64,000 bases of DNA from Salarias fasciatus (Eukaryota; Chordata; Actinopteri; Blenniiformes; Blenniidae). Both the position numbers and the translations under genes were made by a program. The notes beneath the pieces are model-generated. The model did not search any database, was not told the DNA's origin, and saw nothing but the letters and a program-made list of their open reading frames with translations. The stretch is taken from the NCBI RefSeq assembly GCF_902148845.1, contig NW_021941230.1:11816783-11880782 (forward strand), written 5' to 3'. This document shows positions 27,632-39,900 of the stretch, piece after piece. The first letter of the stretch is position 1. The number at the start of each line of letters is the position of its first letter.

Positions 27632-30600
27632 TCAGCGTCTGGACGAGCTGGACGGCGGCTTGGACACGGAGCCGAAGTGTCGGCGCCGCTCTTTGAGGTT
27701 TCCCCAGGGGGGAGGGGGCAGGGCCAGGGAGGTGGGGTGAGGAGGCGGAGGGGCGGGGCTAACGGAGGGCTTCCCGGCGCGGGCACCGATCATGGCCGGC
27801 AGGCTCTGGTTGCGCCGCAGGCCGTCCAGCAGGCTGCCTCCGCCCGTCGACACGAAGGTGGAGGAATCCCTCGGAGAAGAGGCGTCGGACTCGGAGCCGT
27901 GCAGAACCTTGGTGAATCCCAGCCGCCGCAGCCTCTCCACCAGGCCCACGCTGGCCGGGTCGGCTCTGACCTGGCCCGGCTTCGGCGCCGCGGCGAGGGC
28001 GGGCGTCTCCTGGGAGGGGCTGGGGAGGTCGGGGTGCGGGGCGCGGCCCAGGTTCAGCCCGTAAACGTCTTGGAGGAAAAGCTCCGCGGGCCGCGAGGCC
28101 AGGAAGTTATCGGCCGGGTGCTGGCGGCTCTCCGTCGGGACGGGGGAGGGGGCGGGGGAGTGGGACGGGGAGTTGGGCGGGGTGCCGGGCAGCAGGCGCA
28201 GGAGGGGCTGGCGGGGGCCGGGTTTCGGGGGCGGGGGCGGGGCGTCGGTGGAAACCTGCGCCGAAATGCCCCTCTCCAGGACCAGCTTGGCCAGGGCGCC
28301 GGCGGGGGCGGGTGCTCGCCGGGGGGGGAAGGAGTCGCCCAGGCTGAGTCTGCAGGGGGTGACGGGGGTGCTGGGACCCGTCCGCATGGAGCTGGGCGTG
28401 TTGGCCAGGAGGGACGACTGGGAACTGCAAGAGGAGAAGACGGAGGGTCAGTTCTGCTTTGAGTCGCCGACTCCTGACCGCCCAGCGAGGTGGACTCACC
28501 TCGCCGTGACCTGCGTGACGTCGGTGGGATGCAGGATGCGGCAGGTGGTGAAGGTGTAGGTGGAGAAGGTGGAGCTGTGACTCTTCCCGGGGTTTTGGAC
28601 TGAACACAGCGGCGAGAAAGACACGGATTAATGTCATGTAACCAGAGGCTGAGTGTGTTCTGTGTGCACGGAACCGTCGTGGTTACCAGAGGAAGACGTC
28701 GTCGCGGTCGCGGTCGTGGTCGAGGACGACACCTGGCTCTGCGATTGGACCGCTGCCGTCGAGGCTCCTGGAATGGGCTGAGGCGATTGGCCGGGCCGGG
28801 GCGTCAGACAGACGTCCGACCGCACCGAGCAGGAAGCGGCGGGCGCTCCGGGAGACGCCGGCAGCGCGGGAGAGGAGAACGTCTGGACCGGCAGGTTGCG
28901 TCTGTCCTTCCTCTCGTCCGGCGTGGACGAACAGCGCACCTTGAAGGTGATCCCGCCCTCCTCGTCTTCCTCGTCCTCCTCCTTACCGCGCTCGGCCGCC
29001 CCTTTCTCCAGGACCGCCATCCCGCCGCGCTCCCCGTCCTCCTCGTCCTCCTCCATGTCAGACAGGCGGAACACGGCGTCCTGAGCCAGCGGCCGGAAAC
29101 CCTTGGTCACCACGCCGGGGTGCGGGTCCAGGATGGTCGCCAGGTGGGGTTTAGCCAGCTGCTGCCAGTGGTGGAGCGTGAGCGAGCCTGAGAAACGAGG
29201 GACGGCGATCGGTGAGAGACCCTGACTGAACACCAAGACGGGCGAGCGGCCGGTTCGCCTCCTACCTTCCATGGGTTTGACGATCTGCAGCTTCTCCGGC
29301 AGGAAGGTCTTGAAGACGCTGGAGCTGAAGCTCAGCTCCGACAGGTTGGAGAAGGACGACATGACGCTGCCGGTCGGCGAGCTGCAGCCGCTGCCCTCCG
29401 CCTCGGCCTCCGCCGCCCCCAGGCCCCGCAGCTTCTTCTCGCGCTCCGCCTGGAAGAACTGCCGCTCCGACAGGAAGTTCTGCCGCCGCAGCGACAGCCG
29501 GTGCAGCGCTTTGGTGAGGTCGTTTCCCCCGGGGCAGCCGGGCTGACCGAGGCGCACCTCGTCGCTGCACACACCGAGGAAGCGTTACACAAATGTGGAG
29601 CCACGCCTGTCTGCTCTTCTCTTAAGACGAGCAGAGATTCAGGTTTGATTGACATTTATTGATGTGAAACTGTCATAAAACGAGCAATGAGTAACTCGGT
29701 CTCACCCCTGGTTGGACTGGAAGGGCTGAGCCGTCATCACCAGAGAGCTGTGGCCGGAGCCGGGGATGGGAGGGATGGTGGCGCCGGCGCGCGCTGACGA
29801 GGCGTTCACAGAGCGGACCGTCTGGAAGACGCGCTTCTGGGAAACTCTGCGGGGAGGCGGAGGCGGACACAAGTCATGTAGGAGAGTACGAGGACACAAG
29901 TTTGATTTGAAAGCCTCAGAGGGGCCGAACCTTTGGTCCTGAAAGGCGGACTCCTCGTCCACACTCAGCTCCCTCCTCATGGTGCCCTCGATCTCCGCTG
30001 CCAACGAGTCCTGAACAAAACCACAAATCACGTGATCCAGACCTCCAGAACCAGCGGGACGTTCCCGCAGGGCGTCTGGACGCTCAATGTCTCACCATGG
30101 GGTAGAGGCCGTAGGGCAGGTGCCGCCTCATGCCGGCAGAGGGGGCGTTCCTGCTGCGGAGGTCCTTGATCTCCTCCTGGGACTCGTGGAGCATCTCCAC
30201 ACACTCCGAGTTCCTCTCCGTCAGCTCGTTCAGCTGCAGCAGGTCCACCACGGTTTGATCACTTACAGTTAAGCTCGGAGACGGGGTGACGACATGCAGA
30301 CAGAAACTGGTCGTACCTCCGCGGTCAGCTGCCTCTGAGCTTCTTTGGAGGCCTGCAGGTGGATCCTCAGCTCCTCCTTCTCCAGAGCCAGCTGGACGGA
30401 AACAGAACGTGAGCTTCTCCAAACACTCCCTCTGTTTGCCGTGCGGCTTCGGCAGCGGCGGCGTCCGCCCCACCTCCTTCACGCGGTGCTGCAGCTCCAC
30501 GATCTGCGACAGCAGCTGAGCGATCTCCTCCTGGTGCCTGAGCAGCTCCTCGTTCTTCTGGGACAGCTCGTCCGTCAGGGAGACCATCTGGCTGTTGGAC

Positions 30601-33600
30601 TCGCCTGAGACACCGGGTCACAGCCGTCAGTCCTCACAGCTGTGACTGTGAAAGCTTTCAGGCCGAGTTCGACTCACGGAGCTCCTTGACGCAGTCGCTG
30701 ACGAGCTGCTGCTCCTTCTCCTCGTACGTGATGGTGTCTCTCTTCAGCTGACAGGCCTGCGGCGGACGGGACAAATCGCAGTGAGCGATCTCTTGTGGCG
30801 ATTCCGCTTTCCCGACATACTGCAAGCGGCGCCTCGTACCTCGGACCGCAGGGAGAGGTTCTCCTCCTCCAGCTCCTGCAGCTTGCTCTGCAGACACTCC
30901 AGCTGGCTGAGCGCGGCGGCCGGCCCCCCCGGCGGCTGGGGGTGGCACTGCGGCGTGGACACGCTGGAGTCCGTCTCGCTCTCCTCCGAGGCGCTCGCCA
31001 CCATCCGGAGCAGCTCGTCCTTCTTGCTGAGCTCGTGCTGCAGCTGGTGAACCTGGGGAGGAGTCGGGGGGGGGGGGGGGGGGGGGGGCAGAGGCAGTCA
31101 GTCACGGCTCGCAGCGCGGGTGGGTGTGATGGTTCCTCCACCGTGCTCCTGTCTGAATCCACGCACCTGGTCCAGAGCCTGCGCCAGCTGCTCCTCCACC
31201 GCCTCGTTGCGCTCCTGCAGCAGGTGGTTCCTCTGCAGGAGAGACTGACCGATCCGAGCCGCCAGCTCCAGGTCTCGGTCCCGCTGTCCAATCACAACAC
31301 AGGGACGTCAATCCTCCCCTCCAAATCAAGTCAAAGCACGAGAAAACGAGGAGGGGGCGCGCACCTCAGCCAGAAGGTGTGTGACCACTTCGATGTCATT
31401 GTAGGTCTTGGTCATCTGCTCCACGCGGTCGCCGCTGAGGACTGCGATCAGGAGGGAACGCACCATTTACACCACAAGCCCACTTAAAGCGTGTCAGGAT
31501 GTGCATGCGGAACATGCATTCATTAAACTACAGTCATTAAATCAGCAGCCAGCGATGGACTGAGGCGCTTTAATGATAACACAAAGTCATTCATGTGGCT
31601 ACAGCGCTACAAGCCATCTACAGCAAACCTTCACGACACACTGTTATGGTCTAGACGAGGAGGAGCAGGCAGAGAGAGATACCTTTGGAGAGGCTCTGAG
31701 AGCCGGGGTGAGGGTAAGAGGAGGGCTCCAAAGCAAGATATGCTAGTGAGAGAGATGAAGAGAAAGAGAGAGAGAGAGAGAGAAGAGGGGGGAAGGTGAA
31801 AAAAGGTGGAGAAAACAACCAGAAGGAGGTTTGGTCACCCTAATAAAAGAGAAAAAGAATGGAGGGACACCAAAGTGAAAGCAAAAGCTTCAACAAATCA
31901 GTTTATGGAGAGCCGGAGATCTACACATCGATTAGTGGAGCTATCTTTTAGCACCTGAGTGGGAGTCACCATCGCTGCTCCGCTCCTCAGTCCACCTGTT
32001 CAGAGAAAAGTGGCATCTCCAATCATCTAACCAACCAGAAACCCTGTCAGCGCTCGCAAAATCCCCCCGTGAGCTTTGATTGGAGGAGAGAAAGGAGGTC
32101 ATGAAGGCAGATACAACAATCAGACCTGTAAAAATAACACATCTATCTCATTACCTCTCTGTGGAAGACGCGGATCGTGTTCAGAGGCCATGTCTTCGTC
32201 CCACCGTCATCTCACTGAGCGGCTACACTGATCACCACAAACCGTACAAAGTCCAATCTGCATGAATTTCCATCCACTGTGTTAAATAACAAAGGCAGAT
32301 TTGACCTTTGGCACCAGTAAAAAGTATTCTGTCACTTTTCTTTTTTTCCCCAGCTGGACAGCCCAACGCGGAGCAGCCACCAACACGCCTCTGCTCGCTC
32401 TATAAATAGTGTGTTTGATTATCGAGTGCAGAAGTGGAGCGGGCAGGAACATGAAACCCAGACTTCGTCACTGTGCCCTTCATCTGCACGTGTGACACTC
32501 TCCGCTCATTCCAAGCCTTTTCTGTTCATTCCTCTTCATTCGTTCCCTGTTTTCATGCCTCTGCACCATTTGTTCTCTGATCGCTCTTCATTATCTTGAA
32601 TTGACGTTCTATGACCACAATACATCCTTAAATCACAAATAAAAACAAAACTCTGCGCAACAGAAAATCCATTAACGTTCACTGATGAATAAAGCGAAAA
32701 GAAAAGCGATATCCAAACATGCACTGACAGCTGACCCTGTCCCAGTTTGCAGCTGTACTAACGCCGATGATTCATCCCAGTGAACGAGCATAACAAACAC
32801 CGCCGGGCCCACACAGTTCAGCGCACTTCCTGTCTTCTGAGTAACTTTCTCTTTCACCTTCCATGGCGAAGCCGTCGAACGTCTCCTCGCCGTGGATGTT
32901 CCACAACGGCATGATCCGAGTCGTCTCCCTACGCCTCTGTCTGTCCCGTGACTCTGATACTGGCTCTCAACTCAGCAGCACTTAACTCCAGCTGGATCCC
33001 TCCCCCCTCCCTCCCTCCCTCACTCTCACACACACACACAGACAAACACTGTATAATATGCGGATTAAATCCCTCACACACACATGCCATCTGCTCAGCG
33101 AGCGAAGCCGGAGACACTCACTCATGTAGCGGAACGTCTCTTCGGCCAGCACGGGGGAGATGGCGTTGTTGGGCTGCGCCGGGCCCTCGTCCGGCGAGCA
33201 GCTGGGGGAGACCACCCAGTCCTGGCTGTCCGAGAGGTACAGGGAGCCCGAGCCCACCGACCCCGAGCCCAGCGAGCCGGAGCCGAAGTGCCTCCCGCTG
33301 CTGCCCAGCCCCTCATCTGGAGGTCACACACGGCTCATCAGTACCAAGTCTGAATTGTTTTGAGACACTTTAAGTCACTGGTTTGAGTCCCATTGCTTCA
33401 CAGCAGGGGCGTCAAACATCGGCCCACAAGAGGCTCCAATCCGGCCAAAGCAGTGAGCAGATAAACACTGACTTTTTGGACTTTGGAAAGAGTTTCTTCA
33501 ACATTTCACTGTATTTTGCACCAGGAAGCATCATTAAAATTGGCTTTATGCTGAGATTGTGGTTATTTCCAGGAGTGATTGTTTAGTTTTAGTGAAAATA

Positions 33601-33846
33601 TAGTTATTTTCATCACGTATGGTCTTCACCACAACTGAGAATAACTGAAAATGTTAAATTTAAAGGCTATTGAGGCACTATTTTACCAGTCCGGCTCACG
33701 CAAGATGAAATCGGCTGTATGTGGCCCTGAACTAAAATGTGTTTGACACTCCTGATCTACAGTGAAATCAAACTACAGATGTCAGGCCCACCTGTCTCTG
33801 TACTGGACTCCTTCTTGTCCACAGCTCGGGGTTTCACTTCAAACAT
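27632..33846 (-). CDS. trak2: trafficking kinesin-binding protein 2
   Basis: Milton-family adaptor linking mitochondria (via Miro) to kinesin-1 and dynein. One in-frame isoform of 997 aa uses 33846-33792, 33316-33122, 31441-31365, 31283-31167, 31052-30840, 30756-30678, 30604-30474, 30391-30317, 30233-30096, 30010-29931, 29846-29706, 29564-29266, 29187-28687, 28599-28500 and 28424-27632. The HAP1-like coiled coil begins at ISPVLAEETFRYM and contains DRVEQMTKTYNDIE and the CC1-box-like AARIGQSLL that binds dynein light intermediate chain in this family. DSLAAEIEGTMRREL, PEKLQIVKPMEG-SLTLHHW and YTFTTCRILHPTDVTQVT follow. FLASRPAELFLQDVYGL and LRRNQSLPAMIG point to TRAK2 rather than TRAK1, as does linkage to stradb. 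The family's N-terminal LPEVELVSLLEEQLP segment was not found. Three candidate first exons and a cassette exon are listed separately. Confidence 0.9.
31066..31088. repeat. poly-G tract (23)
   Basis: A G run on the plus strand (poly-C in the trak2 transcript) at the upstream side of the exon 31052-30840. It acts as part of the pyrimidine tract before the acceptor. Confidence 0.85.
31683..31742 (-). other. trak2: trak2 candidate cassette exon
   Basis: A strong CT-rich tract ending in cactag precedes this 60-nt open stretch (reading YLALEPSSYPHPGSQSLSK), and a GTATCT donor follows. It is symmetric (phase 1 at both ends), so it can be included after any of the candidate first exons or skipped without changing frame. 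Confidence 0.45.
32155..32191 (-). other. trak2: trak2 candidate alternative first exon C
   Basis: ATG at 32191, reading MASEHDPRLPQR and ending in phase 1 before the good donor GTAATG. It would also splice to 31441-31365. Shorter than A and B and therefore less certain. Confidence 0.35.
32858..32912 (-). other. trak2: trak2 candidate alternative first exon B
   Basis: ATG at 32912, reading MPLWNIHGEETFDGFAME and ending in phase 1 before GTGAAA. It is 55 nt, the same length and phase as candidate A, and lies in the intron between 33122 and 31441. Spliced to 31441-31365 it would give a shorter protein lacking the SPVLAEETFRYM segment. No homologue recognised for the 18 residues. Confidence 0.45.
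33404..33754 (+). mobile_element. hAT-like non-autonomous element (MITE)
   Basis: The left end CAGGGGCGTCAAAC and the inverse of the right end, CAGGAGTGTCAAAC, match at 12 of 14 positions, an end type found on many short fish hAT derivatives. Inside, GGCCCACAAGAG and its counterpart GGGCCACATACAG continue the pairing. Flanking octamers cttcacag and atctacag agree at 5 of 8 positions, a decayed duplication. About 351 bp, no coding capacity, in a trak2 intron; a box-B-like GGTTTGAGTCC just left of it hints at insertion beside a SINE remnant. Confidence 0.7.
33792..33846 (-). other. trak2: trak2 candidate first coding exon A
   Basis: ATG at 33846, reading MFEVKPRAVDKKESSTET and ending in phase 1 before GTGGGC. 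It joins the exon 33316-33122 (acceptor cctccag), giving D-E-G-L-G-S at the junction and continuing into the conserved QDWVVSP and SPVLAEETFRYM. Upstream sequence is moderately GC-rich. No 5' UTR exon was resolved. Confidence 0.6.
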
Positions 33847-34099
33847 GTCGGGATGCGGGAGCCGCTACCGTGCCGAAATCACATCCTGGCAGTGTCCTGC
33901 AACACAAGAGAGTTTCCATCCCTCCGTCGAGAGCCACATGTTGTTTTTACAAGGAGCCGTCACACATCCGGCTGTCGTCCCCGGAGGATCCTTAAAGGGA
34001 CGGGAGCAGGAATGCACTCTCTTAAAGGGATGAGCTCCAATCGGAAAGCTGGAAGAGGAGTGTGAGCATGACGGGCTCTCTGAGGGGTGACCACTCACA

Positions 34100-35734
34100 A
34101 AAAAAGATTATTTCAAGTATCCTGGTGAAAATGACTCTTCATATGAGCTCTCTCTCTCTATCATGACACAGTAACAAAATAAGTTTTGACTAGGTTTACC
34201 TCACTAATAGCAAAGGAGAGTTGTGTTTCACTCGGTTTTAGTGTGAATGGGTTGGTGGTCTGAGAAACTCCCACTGAAACTGAGTGAAACAAAAGGAACT
34301 ACAACAAAACCAGGCGGAGCGGTTTCGCTCAGCTTTCAGATGAGACGAGGAACATCAGCAACTTTAAGTCATTCGGGCGAAACTACAGGAGAAGCCTGCA
34401 GCTCTTCGGACCAGGAAAACGAGGAGCAAATAAACACTTTCATTTTGGGTTTATTTGAATTTCACCTTGCCTTTCTAAATATTTATACGGTGAAAAATCT
34501 CAATAAAAATCCCTTTTGGCGATGAAGGTCGCAGACCTCCAGATCAGATGAAATGCTAATTTACAGTGTGTGTTTTTTTAAATAGACTAGAATTCATACA
34601 GAATTCACATTAGTGTGCATTAAAAGAAAGCTAAGCATTTCTGAAGGATAAACCGAGTGTCATCCACATGGCTGACCTCAGTCTGCGCGTGCAGAGGAGG
34701 GAGTCCTTGGGCTACAGCTGTCCTCTGCTTATATAACAGCCAAACTGAAACAGTTGGACATTAAAGGATGCTGCTCACCACTGCTGGGATTATCATGGCA
34801 CCAGCAGAGAACCTGAGCATTAGTAAGAGATGAGTTATCCATTATGCTCTTATGTCTGATTGCGATGCTTTATAAAAGCATCTTTGTTCCTCTTTCCGCT
34901 CACTTGAAATGCCAGCGCTCATTCCATGAGCCTGTGAGTCACTTCACGAGTGCAACGCAGCGGTTTGCAGCTCCACACTTCATTTTCTGCCCACGATGTG
35001 GAAAAGCGACATCCACAACAGCCCTGAAAGTGACTCTCTGGTGAAACAGCGGGCAGCACGGAGGCCCACTGGGAATGCCTGGTTCCCTTACATCAGCTTT
35101 TTCTCACGTCTGATCTACACAAGCTTTGATCCAGAGTGACCTACAATGGAAGTGACAGCATCTCAAACACTCAATATGATCCGAGCTGAATGCTCAGGGC
35201 TGGAATTTAGTGCTGTAGTATCCGGGAGAAGACACTCTCAAGGTCTTCACTCTGTATTGGGTTAGATGGCGAGGACTGCAATGCTACTAAAACTGGTATG
35301 TTTCTTTTTTAGATGGGGCCTGATGAGGTCTTGCTCAGGAGGAGAGAGGCATGTGACACTGACTGGACCGGTTTGATCTCAGTCTGGATCATCAGCAGAC
35401 ATTCCCAGTTTAAACTGAGGAATGCATTCACATGAAAAAAAAACAACAAAACATTTAGAACAAGCAATCATCCACATGTTGGCCGATCATTTACACGTAT
35501 TCGTGCCATCTTGCACTCTGATTAAATGGTATTTATGATCATAACCATGTGAATTTAAATGTTTTGGATGCACTGGAGAGAAAAAAAATACATTAAATGT
35601 TTAATCTGATCTCTACTGTTAAATCCTGTTCAGCTTGAACACATAAATATCTGACAAATATGGATAAAGAACAGAATGACAGTTCCTCATAATTTTTGTT
35701 TGAGTCAAAATGACCTGAAACTACAATATAATAA

Positions 35735-35774
<40 letters not shown>

Positions 35775-36560
35775 GTGTGTGTGCGTGTGAGAGTGTGAGA
35801 GAGAGCGAGAGAGAGAGAGATCTTTAACACAATAGTGTTGCTAGCTAAACTTTCGCTTGCTTGCTTGCACACATAAAAAAAAATACCTCAAAAATATTTA
35901 TTTCTGTCTTAAGGTTCAACAATGACCTTTTTTTTAAATCTATATTGTGAATGAGACAAGCCACGCCCTATATAAGTAATAAAACTGTAACATTTTTTAT
36001 GTAATATTTACATGCTAGTACAGTAGAAGATGCTAACCTCGTAGCTATCGTGTCATAACGGATGATGAGCATCGTGGTGGCGAACGACGCCTTTGTGAGT
36101 CCGAATACAAGACACCCTTCACAAAGTGAGCGCTCATGGGAATCTACAGAAGTGTTAAATGTCCATAAGTCTTACCCTGTGTCGGGATTTCCTGCGTTAC
36201 ATGCAGTCGGTGCCTGTAGAAACGCCTCAAACAATGGAGAGGAAGAGAGATCTGCGGGAGGAGAGAGACGTTTGCCTACTATTGCGATGCCATCGCGCAA
36301 CATTGCTCCCGCTTCTGATTGGCTCATCAACTTTTTGACGGCGAGTGTAAACCAATCAGAATTAAGTAAAGGCGGGCTTAGGCGGCACCGTAGTAGGATT
36401 CATAACATTGTGGGCGGGGTCATCGACGTATTAAAGACGCGCCGGGAATCTGTGTTAAATTAAAAGTGTTTTGGGTACAAAACGTGTCGTTTTTCTTGTA
36501 AAATATGTAATGTTTGTTTTTTCTACGAAATAATTCAAAACTATAAATGCTAGTAAGGGA
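34100..36560. other. trak2-stradb intergenic region
   Basis: About 2.5 kb separates the divergent trak2 and stradb genes. A TG/GA repeat lies at 35736-35820. The last 350 bp (36200-36450) contain two inverted CCAAT boxes (GATTGG near 36320, ACCAATCAGA near 36350) and GGGCGGGG, fitting a shared or stradb promoter. I see no exon or RNA gene in it. Confidence 0.5.
35736..35820. repeat. (GT)n grading into (GA)n
   Basis: An imperfect GT dinucleotide run of about 50 bp passes through GTAT and GTGC variants into GAGA repeats. Intergenic. Confidence 0.9.
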
Positions 36561-36643
36561 ATGACGTGAAGACAATCGCCATCGGATTCGGATTTTCAGC
36601 GTGTTTGGGTCGAAGAAGAACGGAGAGGTGCCGTCGAGTCGAG
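36550..36643 (+). other. stradb: probable stradb 5' UTR exon
   Basis: This GC-richer stretch lies downstream of CCAAT boxes and ends in GTCGAG before a GTAGGC donor at 36644. The next acceptor (tctctctgcag) is at 36939, ahead of the coding start at 36994. The 5' limit is unknown. Confidence 0.45.
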
Positions 36644-36993
36644 GTAGGCGGCTTGTTTTCGTTTAATGGAGACGTTTCTGTTAAAAACTGGTAAAACATC
36701 TGTATATACGGAAACTGTTTAATCGACATGCTCTGGATTTTGATCAAGCTGTGGAGTTAAATGACACTCATTTTCCTAACCCACATGATGTGAAGAGCAC
36801 AGGGTGACCTCGAGATCAGCTGATGCGCGTAGGTAAACAGATTTATGAATGGATGTGTGCGTGTATGTGTGTGTGTGTGTGTTGCATGGATTTATTATTG
36901 TGTGTGTCTGACATTACACTCTGATTCTCTCTCTGCAGCAGTCTGTGATTAGATGAATGCAGGTGTCAAAGGTTTTATCTTCAAAGGGACTCC

Positions 36994-39900
36994 ATGTCTT
37001 TCTTGGTAAGTGTGTGTATTTTATTTTTCAAGCAATATATTTACACAGGACTGAACAACCATACCTGTGTCAATAATGTTTTTTTTTAAACTGGAATTTT
37101 AAATGTGATAAATCCAGTAATGTCACGTCTTTCCAATACGATATTTGATCCTAATAACATTTTGACAACAGTGTGTTGTTGTGATAGGATTGAGTTAGCA
37201 TTAAACAGCATTAATAACTGTAGCCAATGATGTGAAAACACAATAATAAAGCTGCATTTTTGGTTAAAGTAAAGGTTAAGTAGTTTCCTCACCAAAAATA
37301 GCTCTATTGGATGGGGCAGTCCTCTTGGCATCACTCTCCATCTTTACTATTCTATAATTAATATATTTCATTAACTGCACATTTTTTGTCAACACTGTAG
37401 CCATAAAAGCCAAATAAATCCACTCAGTGTTGTAGTAAAAGGGAGTGTGGAATGGAATTAAAACTTTTTCATGTTTATCATTCATCTGATCTCCTTGACA
37501 CAACTGTTTATCCTCAAAATACAGAAATACGTATTATCAAGATTTTTCGGGAGCTGCTCAGTGGGACACATCTCTCCCTCAGCCTGTTATCATCACTCTA
37601 ACCTTCTCATGAGCCTCCACAGCCCATATGTGCCTCCTCCATGTTGCCCCTTCACTCCTCCTCCTCCTCCTCCTCCTCCTCCTCCTCCTCCTCTGCCTGT
37701 CTCACCTGTGGCACCACCCCCTCCTCCTCCTCCCCCACCAGGACTGTTCCTGCATCTCCCACGCTCAGGTCCAGCCCATGGACATAGAGGAGCGCTATGA
37801 GGACACCAGCCACCCCTTCCTGGTCAGTAGCATCACACTGATGCTCCTCCATCACCTCCGTCATCATCACCTTCATCCCCACTCATTCGTCCTAATCGAG
37901 AGCTGCTTCAAACACAGATTAGTCTGCGGTGTGAAGCACCACAGAAACATGCAACGGAATAAATGTCTGAATCTTTTACTGAAAAGTTGAGGTCAAACTC
38001 GCTCGAAACACGCAATGATGTAATAATTCTGACTGTTTAGAATAAAACAAAACTCATAATGTTGTCATTTTGAATGAAATGAAATGAAGAATTTCCTCAT
38101 TTTGACCTTTTTTGATCAAATATAACCAATAACATAAGAATTTAAGCCATTTTAGATGTAATAAAGCAAAAAATATAATGATTTTGACCCATTTAATTGA
38201 AACACAGCCAATGATGTAATGATTTTGACCTTCAGCAGAGGCAGCTGTAGCTACGAGCCTTATTTTTTAATCAGTGGTTTTTTAATAACTTTTTGTCACT
38301 TTTTAAGGGAATTTAAAGCAGATTTTTCTTTGACTATTTTTTTTTACCATTCCAAAGCTTTTGCTTTAGACTTGCTGAAAATTGGAAAATAAGCAGGATG
38401 ATTAAAAGCTGCTTATATTTTTCATGTCCAAACTGACCAATAATGCATGAATTGACCCAGAAGGCGTCACATGACCTCTCCAAAGCAGTACTTCATATTT
38501 CATATGTTTTATTAACTGCAATCTGACATATATTTCTGAATGTACTGCAGATGTGCGTGGTGGAAATGCACCACAAATGGACATTATTCCCAAAACTCTC
38601 TGCATCCCTCATCCCCTCCCTTCCTCTGCCCTCTGTGCTGTTCAGTGTCACACTCGCCTCCGGGAGAAAACACAGCATTGAATCAGGAAGTGTGTTTTTA
38701 ATTTGCACAGGTTTGACTCTAGACTACATTCAGGCTGGTTTGGATTCTGTCTTGTGTGATCAGTGTAGAATTAGTTTGAGTTGTTGGTTGAGGTTTGCGC
38801 TCCCCTCTGTGTGCCCCCCCCCCCCCCCCGCAGAGCTGTGACGGTTCTGAATACACCCTGCAAGGCCCGGCGGGTGGAGACGACGTGACGGGGCTGTCGG
38901 CCGAGCCGGCCCACTACCAGCTGCTGTCTGAACTCGGTAAGACCACCAGAGTCCCGCCGCCGGTGTGTTCAAGCCTGATCTGACGTACCCCGGTGATGGA
39001 TCTGCCGCCCTGCAGGGCGGGGCTTTAACAACCTGAGCCAGGTGCACATGGCGCGCCACATCCCCACGGGCCAGCTGGTGGCCGTCAAGCAGACCAACCT
39101 GGACGAGTGCACGGAGGAGGAGCTGCTGCAGCTCATGGTGAGCTGAAGCTCCTCCGGGTGGGCGAGGGGTTCCTGCCGCCTGCGGCTCATTCCGTTTGCC
39201 CCTCCAGAACGAGGTCCTGCTGTCCCGCCTCTTCCGGCACCCCCACCTGCTGACGTCCCGCCTGGTGTTCAGCTCCTGCTGCCAGCTCTGGGTCCTCTCC
39301 CCGCTCATGGCCTACGGTCAGAACAGAGAGATCATGAGGCGCAGGATCTGTGGAGAGGTTCTTCCTGCTCAGACGTTCTTCCTCTGTCCTGCTGCAGGAT
39401 CTGCAGACTCCTTGCTGAGGATGCACTTCCCCGACGGGATGAGCGAGTCTCTGATAGCGTACCTGCTGTCCGGCGTCCTGAAGGCGTTGGAGTACCTGCA
39501 CCGGATGGGCTACGTGCACCGGTCGGCGTGAGACCCGCTGGATTCTGCCAGAGTCGAACGCACGAGGCCTTGAATGATCCCTCCTCTCTCCACCAGGGGG
39601 GTGAAGGCCAGTCACATCCTGCTGTCGGCCGAGGGCCGCGTCTATCTGTCCGGGCTGCACAGCGTCTACAGCATGATGCGAGAGGGCAAGAGGATGAGGG
39701 CCGTGTTCGACATGCCGCACCACAGCCCCTCGCTGCTGCCCTGGCTCAGCCCCGAGCTGCTGCGACAGGTCAGGACTGACCGGACGCCAGCCGGCCGCTC
39801 CCGCTCGGCCTCGTCACGCCCCCCCCTCTCCCTGTGCTCTTCTCCTCAGTAGGACCTGCACGGCTACGGAGTCAAGTCCGACATCTACAGTCTGGGCATC

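Noticed and set aside
27677-28462. 261-codon Gly/Arg-rich open frame on the plus strand
   Set aside because: Opposite the last coding exon of trak2, whose sense frame matches the family; no splice or start context.
39850-39852. In-frame TAG at the start of stradb exon 8
   Set aside because: The TAG is part of the acceptor cagtag; using it as the splice site gives GACCTGCACGGC, which matches the family, so there is no premature stop.
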